NCBI RefSeq assembly: GCF_020497125.1
Contig: NC_059082.1
Coordinates: 52,970,524 to 53,034,523 of the forward strand
Length of the DNA stretch: 64,000 bases
Reading direction: 5' to 3'
DNA from: Mauremys mutica
Lineage: Eukaryota > Chordata > Testudines > Geoemydidae
This document shows, piece after piece, positions 58,803 to 64,000 of this stretch. Position 1 is the stretch's first letter. Each line of letters begins with the position of its first letter. The notes under the pieces are model-generated. The model did not search any database. It was not told the origin of the DNA and saw only the letters and a list, made by a program, of their open reading frames with translations. The translations under genes and the position numbers were made by a program.

Positions 58803-60044
58803 GTCCTCCTTACAATCATCCTCGTGTTGCAGTCTCTTAGCAGGTTCTGCACATACTACAGTATAATGTGTGAGGTGTTTACAATGCTCACAACAGCAGC
58901 GGTGAGCTGAGCAGGCTCCATGCTATGGCGTCTGCACGGGTAACCCAGGAAAAAAGGCGTGAAATGATTGTCTGCAGTTGCTTTCACAGAGGGAGGGAGG
59001 GGCGACTGATGACATGTACCCATAACCACCCACAATAATGTTTTTGCCCCATCAGGCATTGGGAGGTTAACCCAGAATTCCAATGAGCAGTGGAGACTGC
59101 GGGAACTGTGGGATAGTTGCCCACAGTGCACTTCTCCATGAGTTGATGCTAGCCACAGTATTGAGGACGCACTCCGCCGACTTAATGCGCTTAGTGGGGA
59201 CATACACAATCGACTGTCTAAAATTGATTTCTAAAGATCAACTTCTATAAAATCGACCTAATTTCGTAGTGTAGAAGTACCCTTAGAAGCTGGTCTTTGA
59301 CTCCTTGAGTTCTGGGCTTAGGGGCAATCAAACAGCATAGTTGGTCTCACCCAGAAGATGGAAGAGGAGGGTAGTGGGAGTCTTGTACAGAAAGGAATCA
59401 TGATGGCAGCCTCCAGATGGGAGGAAGGGTACTGAACAATCTCATAAATATATCTGGAAGCTTGTCAAAATGGGGTTCTGACACATACAGGAGAGCATGT
59501 TCCAAAGGTAGGGGCCTTCAGCTGAAAGTGTCCTGCTGCCAACCCCAGAGAGCTGAATTCCAGGCACTGACAGCTGAGAGAACTCTATAAGACCCTGATT
59601 GGGGCCTCTGGGCATTACTGTAATATAAATAATAATAATTTTAGCTCGTCTGTTTTCAATTGTTGCATGTGTTTGTAATTTGTGTACACAAATGTGCCTA
59701 TTTCACACAGTTCTTTTAGTTGTTTTTTTGTTAAGGAACTGGAGGCTATAGTTGCTCTTTGCTACACTGTACACTGTACAAGTATATGCAAATTAGACAC
59801 AATTAACTCAGGCCTAAACAGAGACTGGGAATGGTTGGGTCATTACACTAATAGATTCAATTTCCCTATGCTAAGTTCTCCTCAGATCTTCTATGGGTCA
59901 TCTTAATTATCACTTCAAAAGTTTTTTTTCTCCTGCTGATGATAGCTCATCTCAATTGATTAGACTCTTCCTGTTGGTATGCATACTTCCACCTTTTCAT
60001 GTTCTCTGTATGTATAAATATCTCCTGTCTGTGTGTTCCATTCA

Positions 60045-60088
60045 ATGCATCCAAAGAAGTGAGCTGTAGCTCACGAAAGCTCATTCTG
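60045..60088 (+). ncRNA. Hammerhead-like motif, copy 2
   Basis: Stem II is a perfect 6-bp hairpin, GTGAGC/GCTCAC with a TGTA loop, directly followed by GAAA. The preceding core reads CCAAAGA instead of CTGATGA, so several invariant bases are lost and this copy should be inactive. Confidence 0.4.
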
Positions 60089-60430
60089 AAATAAATTTGT
60101 TAGTCTCTAAGGTGCCACAAGTACTCCTGTTCTTTTTGTGGAAATGAATAAAGACTGGGAGTGGATGGGTCATTACACAAAGTAAAACTGTTTTCCCATG
60201 CTAATTTCCTCCCCACACACTGTTACTCATGCCTTCTTCTCAATGGTTGGAAATGGGCCATCCTGATTATCACTACAAAAGTTTTTCTTCTTCTGCTGAT
60301 AATAGCTCACCTAATAGCTCACCTTAATTAATTACCCTCGTTACAGTTGGTATGGCAACACCCATTTCTTCATGTTCTCTGTGTGTATATATATATATAT
60401 ATATATCTTCCTACTGTATTTTCCACTGTA

Positions 60431-60473
60431 TGCATCCGATGAAGTGGGTTTTAGCCCATGAAAGCTTATGATC
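60431..60473 (+). ncRNA. Hammerhead-like motif, copy 3
   Basis: The core CCGATGA (60436-60442) is one base from CTGATGA. Stem II is GTGGGT pairing with GCCCAT, with a TTTA loop, then GAAA (60460-60463). An extra A precedes stem II, as in the other copies. Confidence 0.42.
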
Positions 60474-60539
60474 AAATAAATGTGTTAGTCTCTAAAGTGT
60501 CACAAGTACTCCTCGTTCTTTTTGGTGAGAGAAACCATC

Positions 60540-60985
60540 TTAAATAAAGCCTGTATCTTGCTAGATTAAGTTTTAGACTTTTAGAAGTGTATTTTGTTCT
60601 GTTTTACTCATAACTCTTTCTGTCTTCATTCCTTATACTTGAACTCAGCTAATCCTATGTCCACTTTGTTAATAAATTTATTTCATTTTTAATCATAAAC
60701 CAACTCACTGCTGTGTTTAAAGGGAAGGGTGTATTGATCCCCAGTAAAGTTAATAAGCTATGTTGTGGTTTTGTGTCTTTAAAGGAACAAACAACCCATA
60801 CTATTTCTCTGAACTGTACAGGAGAGGGCTGGGCACTGCATAGCACACAGTTTTGGGAAAATTCAGAACTGGGGATGTGTTGGGGTCGCCCTGCAAGGGT
60901 AACCAAAGCTGGTGGAAGCCAGAGCTGGGCTGTGGAGCTGTAGACAGCCTGCTGGGGTCAGAACTGCTGAAACAGGGTTGTGTAG
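60540..60985. repeat. Possible LTR-type retroelement relic
   Basis: Phrases such as 'TGTTAATAAATTTATTTCAT', 'AGGAGAGGGCTGGGCACTGC' and 'GGTCAGAACTGCTGAAACAG' fit the end of an LTR-type repeat common in turtles, from memory. No ends or partner copy were found. Confidence 0.3.
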
Positions 60986-60987
60986 CA

Positions 60988-61358
60988 CAATGGTTTTCAA
61001 CCATATCCCTTGGGGTCTGTAGAATTTTTCCATCAACTTATCTAAATATTTGCCTAGTTTTACAACAGGCTACATAAAAAGCACTAGCAAAGCCAGTACA
61101 AACTACAATTTTATACAGACAATGACTTGTTTATACTGTTCTATATACTAGCTCAGAGGTTCTCTAACTGTGGGCGAGTTCATTTTAATGGTGTCACCAG
61201 CATTAGACTCGCTGAGGCCCAGGGCAGAAAGGCCAAGCCCAAGCCCTGCCGCATGGGGCCGAAGCCTGAGTTTTTAAGTGAGGTGAAACTTGGGGGTATG
61301 GAAGACATATGAGACTCCTGAAAGGGTTACATTAGTCTGGAAAGGTTGAGAACCACTG
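60988..61358. mobile_element. hAT non-autonomous element(s), about 370 bp
   Basis: Starts CAATGGTTTTCAACCATATC and ends, reversed, CAGTGGTTCTCAACCTTTCC, the inverted ends of a hAT MITE. A further end-like string CAGAGGTTCTCTAACTGTGG occurs inside at about 61153, so two related elements may be nested or joined. No 8-bp duplication was found. Confidence 0.65.
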
Positions 61359-62161
61359 CATACAGACACAAAATGTGCAGGTTGTGAGCTACAACAGCAA
61401 AGCATTGTGAGGAACCCAAGGTTACAGGGCAGACAGTGACACAATCCCTCACTGGTCTGGATTGCACCCCAGAACATGACACCAGGGACCTCTTGATGCC
61501 AATGGGCAGAGGGCAAGGAGTGCATATGCAACCCACATGCCTAATAGGAAAATATCATTTTAAGAACTCTATAGAGCGGGATGGGGAGGGAGGAACAAGT
61601 TGTGTCGAGGTTATTGTTGCTATGCAGCTATACAATTAGCATTCCACTCCCAGAAGTTTCTGGAATTGGTTGTGGTAGTTTTGGGCATGCTCAATAGATT
61701 CCCGGTTGCTGGACTCAGACTCCATTGAGGGCAAGTAATCAGGGCAGCTTCTTTAGAAAAAGACATGCGGCTTGTCTGGGTTGGGAGAAGCTGGATCACA
61801 GGAGTCCAATGCAGGCTGTTTTCTCCTAACTCGGAAGCATTTTGCAGCAGGCTAATGATACTGTTAATCTTCCAGCAAGGAAGCCCTGGCAGTGTTAGTT
61901 ATAGAAAGGGGAAATTGGGAGGGAAAGCTAATTTCTTTCATTTTAATGGCATATTTTGAATGTTTGTTTTTAGCCAAATTGTTTTAGTTAAATTGTCTCA
62001 ACCAGTCTGGTCCACCAACTCTTTTCTTATTTAAATGTGCTGATGGGGAAAGAATCATTTATATTTTGCTATTCGCAGTTTTGTATTTTTCTTGTAACAG
62101 GGTTTTTGTTTTAGATACTCAATCTGAGGGGTTGATTAATTAGTTAGCTGACTAGCTAATC

Positions 62162-62271
62162 GAGGCCTTGTCTACACCGGCAAGTTACTGCGCAGTAAAG
62201 CAGCTTTCTGCGCTGTAACTCCAAGGTGTACACACTGCCAAGCCACTTAGTGAGCAGAAACTGCAGAGTTG
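62162..62271. mobile_element. DNA-transposon MITE left fragment
   Basis: 'AGGCCTTGTCTACACCGGCA' and 'GTTACTGCGCAGTAAAGCAG' resemble the left end of a PIF/Harbinger-like MITE. The matching right end is not in the window, because the LINE starts at about 62272; it may lie beyond 64000. Confidence 0.55.
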
Positions 62272-64000
62272 TCACTCACTCACTCACTCATGCCCGTCAC
62301 CCCAATCGGGGTATGGGCCGCCAACCACAGATCTCCAGAGTCTTCTATCCTGGGCCATTCGCTCTAGCTGGTTCCAGGTATAGCCCATTCTTTTGCTATC
62401 AGCCTGAAGGTCACGTCGCCAGGTATTTCTTGGACGGCCTCTTTTCCGCTTGCCTTGGGGGTTCCACCGCAGTGCCTGTCTGGTGATGTTGGTTGGCTGC
62501 TTGCGTAGTGTATGTCCTATCCAGCCCCACCTTCTCCTTCTAATTTCTTCCTCTGCTGGGAGTTGACGGGTCCTCTCCAAGAGGTGGATGTTACTGATGG
62601 TGTCTGGCCAGCGGATCTGGAGAATCCTTCTGAGGCAGCTATTAATGAAGGTCTGGATCTTCCTGGTGGTTGTTTTGGTTGTCCTCCAGGTTTCAGCTCC
62701 ATACAGTAGGACTGATTTCACGTTGGAGTTGAACAGTCGAATCTTTATTGCCAAAGACAGCTCTCTGGAGCTCCAGATGTTCTTGAGCTGTAAGAAGGCT
62801 GCTCTTGCCTTACCAATCCTTATTTTGATGTCTGCGTCTGTGCCACCCTGCTGGTTGATGATGCTACCTAGGTAGGTGAAGGACTGCACTTCTTCCAGGG
62901 GACGTCCATTCAGTGTGACTGGGTCGTTGCTGATGGAATTGATCCTAAGGATCTTGGTCTTGTCCTTGTGGATGTTGAGGCCAATCTGTGATGACGTGGC
63001 TGCCACTACGTTGGTCTTCTCTTGCATCTGCTATTTACTGTGCGAAAGGAGTGCAAGGTCGTCGGCAAAGTCCAGGTCATCAAGCTGGGTACACAACGTC
63101 CACTGGATTCCATTCCTACGCTCGTAAGTGGATGTCTTCATAATCCAATCGATGACTAGGAGAAAGAGAAGTGGTGACAACAAGCATCCTTGTCTGACTC
63201 TGGTTCGCACCTGGAAGCTGTTTGTGAGCTGCCCTCCATGGATCACTCTACAGTGTATGCCGTCGTATGAGTTCTTGATCAAGTTGACCACCTTTGCTGG
63301 GATGCCATAGTGCCGAAGGAGCTTCCAGAGGGTCTCTCGATCCACGCTATCGAATGCTTTCTCATAGTCAACAAAGTTGATGTACAACGAGGAGTTCCAC
63401 TCCATAGACTGCTCGACTATGATGCGGAGCATTGCTATCTGGTCCGTGCATGATCTGTTCTGCCGGAAACCTACCTGTTCATCTCGTAGCTGTGGATCGA
63501 CGGCATCCTTCATTCTCTCTAAGAGGACTCGGTTGAAGACCTTCCCTGGCACCGACAGGAGTGTGATTCCTCTATAGTTGGCACAGTTGCTGAGGTCTCC
63601 TTTCTTGGGGATTTTGATGAGGTATCCCTCTTTCCAGTCAGCCGGAATCACTTCTTCTTCCCATATCTTCTCAAAGAGGGGGTACAGCATTTCCACTGAA
63701 GCATCCAGGTCTGCTTTCAGGGCCTCTGCTGGGATATCATCAGGTCCAGCCGCCTTCCTGTTCTTCATCAGGGTGATGGCTTTTCTGATTTCGTCTCTGG
63801 TTGATTTATCGCAATTGATTGGGAGGTCCTCGTTGGCTGGGTCGATGTCTGGTGGATTAGGTGGTGCTGGTCTGTTCAGGAGTTCCTCAAAGTGCTCTGC
63901 CCATCTGTTCATCTGTTGTTCTATTCCTGTTATAGACTTTCCCTGCTTGTCTTTAACAGGACGTTCTGGCTTGCTGAACTTTCCAGACAGTCGCTTGGTA
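62272..64000 (-). mobile_element. Non-LTR retrotransposon (RTE-like?), 5' part off the edge
   Basis: The minus strand ends at about 62272 in a short (TGAG)n microsatellite (62272-62290), a common 3' terminus for non-LTR elements without poly(A). The body is a reverse-transcriptase ORF open to the window edge. There is virtually no 3' UTR, because the stop codon lies inside the microsatellite. It has been inserted into a MITE, whose left fragment lies at 62162-62271. The element is not CR1 and not L2; the clade (perhaps RTE/RTEX-like) is uncertain. Confidence 0.85.
62284..64000 (-). pseudogene. Reverse-transcriptase ORF, one stop, partial
   Basis: Read leftward from 63999 the frame is open for about 323 codons to a TAG at 63031-63033, then continues in the same frame for about 248 codons to the TGA at 62284-62286. 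Motifs in order: 'KNRKAAGPDDIPAE' (63720-63765), 'NYRGITLLSV' (63560-63590), 'VDYEKAFDSVDRETLWKLLR' (63315-63375), 'RQGCLLSPLLF' (63160-63195), and 'DFADDLALL' with intact catalytic Asp-Asp (63045-63075). The C-terminal part contains '[13 protein letters not shown]' (62505-62545) and '[15 protein letters not shown]' (62415-62465). The TAG falls where TGG (Trp) would read. Endonuclease and 5' parts should lie beyond 64000. Confidence 0.88.

Larger units (their letters stand above)
55730..59282. mobile_element. Full-length PIF/Harbinger transposon (decayed)
   Basis: The left end GGCCTGGTCTGTGCTATGAG and the reversed right end GGGTACTTCTACACTACGAA share inner AATTAGGTCG/GGTTAGGTCG blocks. The flanking trinucleotides are CTA and TTA, in the expected target-duplication position. 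Inside are both proteins of this superfamily: a Myb/SANT-like DNA-binding protein on the plus strand and a DDE nuclease on the minus strand, transcribed toward each other. Frameshifts in both show it is no longer autonomous. Short MITEs with similar ends lie at 3217 and 21285. Confidence 0.92.
59815..60525 (+). mobile_element. Tandem pair of Penelope-like tails
   Basis: Two head-to-tail units (about 59815-60143 and 60144-60525) each run from 'AGACTGGGAATGGTTGGGTC' or 'AGACTGGGAGTGGATGGGTC' to 'TTAGTCTCTAAGGTGCCACA' or its variant. Each unit holds a hammerhead-like core. The tandem arrangement is typical of the repeated terminal segments of Penelope-like elements. A (TA)n run of about 20 bases lies in the second unit at 60388-60408. 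Confidence 0.6.

Noticed and set aside
62512..63577. Plus-strand ORFs (60-95 aa) opposite the LINE
   Set aside because: They are antisense shadows of the reverse-transcriptase frame.

Overview
The window is vertebrate nuclear DNA, most likely from a hidden-necked (cryptodiran) turtle. Three signs support this: spliced exons of a vertebrate gene, many CR1 LINE fragments, and at 33743-33932 a tRNA-headed SINE with a CR1-like tail (ending in repeats of ATTCTATG), as in the tortoise PolIII/SINE family. The species cannot be fixed from the sequence alone.

The only host gene I can support is sarcalumenin (SRL), plus strand. Its last three coding exons lie at 2356-2472, 3795-4028 and 5286-6097, with correct GT/AG junctions and matching phases. 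They encode the GTP-binding (P-loop, DTPG, NKAD) and C-terminal parts of this sarcoplasmic-reticulum lumenal glycoprotein. The signal peptide and acidic N-terminal region are not seen and should lie upstream of the window. In mammals ADCY9 lies beyond the 3' side of SRL, so 6.1-64 kb is probably the SRL-ADCY9 intergenic interval; no ADCY9 exon is visible.

The rest is transposable-element strata. From left to right: PIF/Harbinger MITEs (3217-3585, 21285-21661); a CR1 relic (10.8-11.4 kb); hAT MITEs with 8-bp target-site duplications (17314, 21872, 44243, 44778, 46091, 48240); a 6.17-kb minus-strand endogenous retrovirus (23435-29604) whose two 606-bp LTRs look identical but whose interior is mostly non-coding; the turtle SINE; Penelope-like tails that retain hammerhead-ribozyme-like folds; a decayed hAT transposase (39.3-41.1 kb); a non-autonomous hAT between two inverted Penelope-like copies (41.4-44.7 kb); a minus-strand CR1 split by a hAT MITE and a Tigger-like element (47.2-49.7 kb); a full-length but decayed PIF/Harbinger with a plus-strand Myb-like gene and a minus-strand transposase gene (55730-59282); and, at the right edge, a minus-strand non-LTR retrotransposon whose reverse-transcriptase frame is open over about 570 codons except for one stop.

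The strongest leads are the recent but defective provirus, the nearly intact right-edge LINE whose reading frame runs directly into its 3' microsatellite, the hammerhead-like motifs in Penelope-like tails, and the Harbinger element together with its MITEs. I found no CRISPR, operon, toxin system or other clearly new system. Long unlisted ORFs in this window are mostly chance frames inside repeats.
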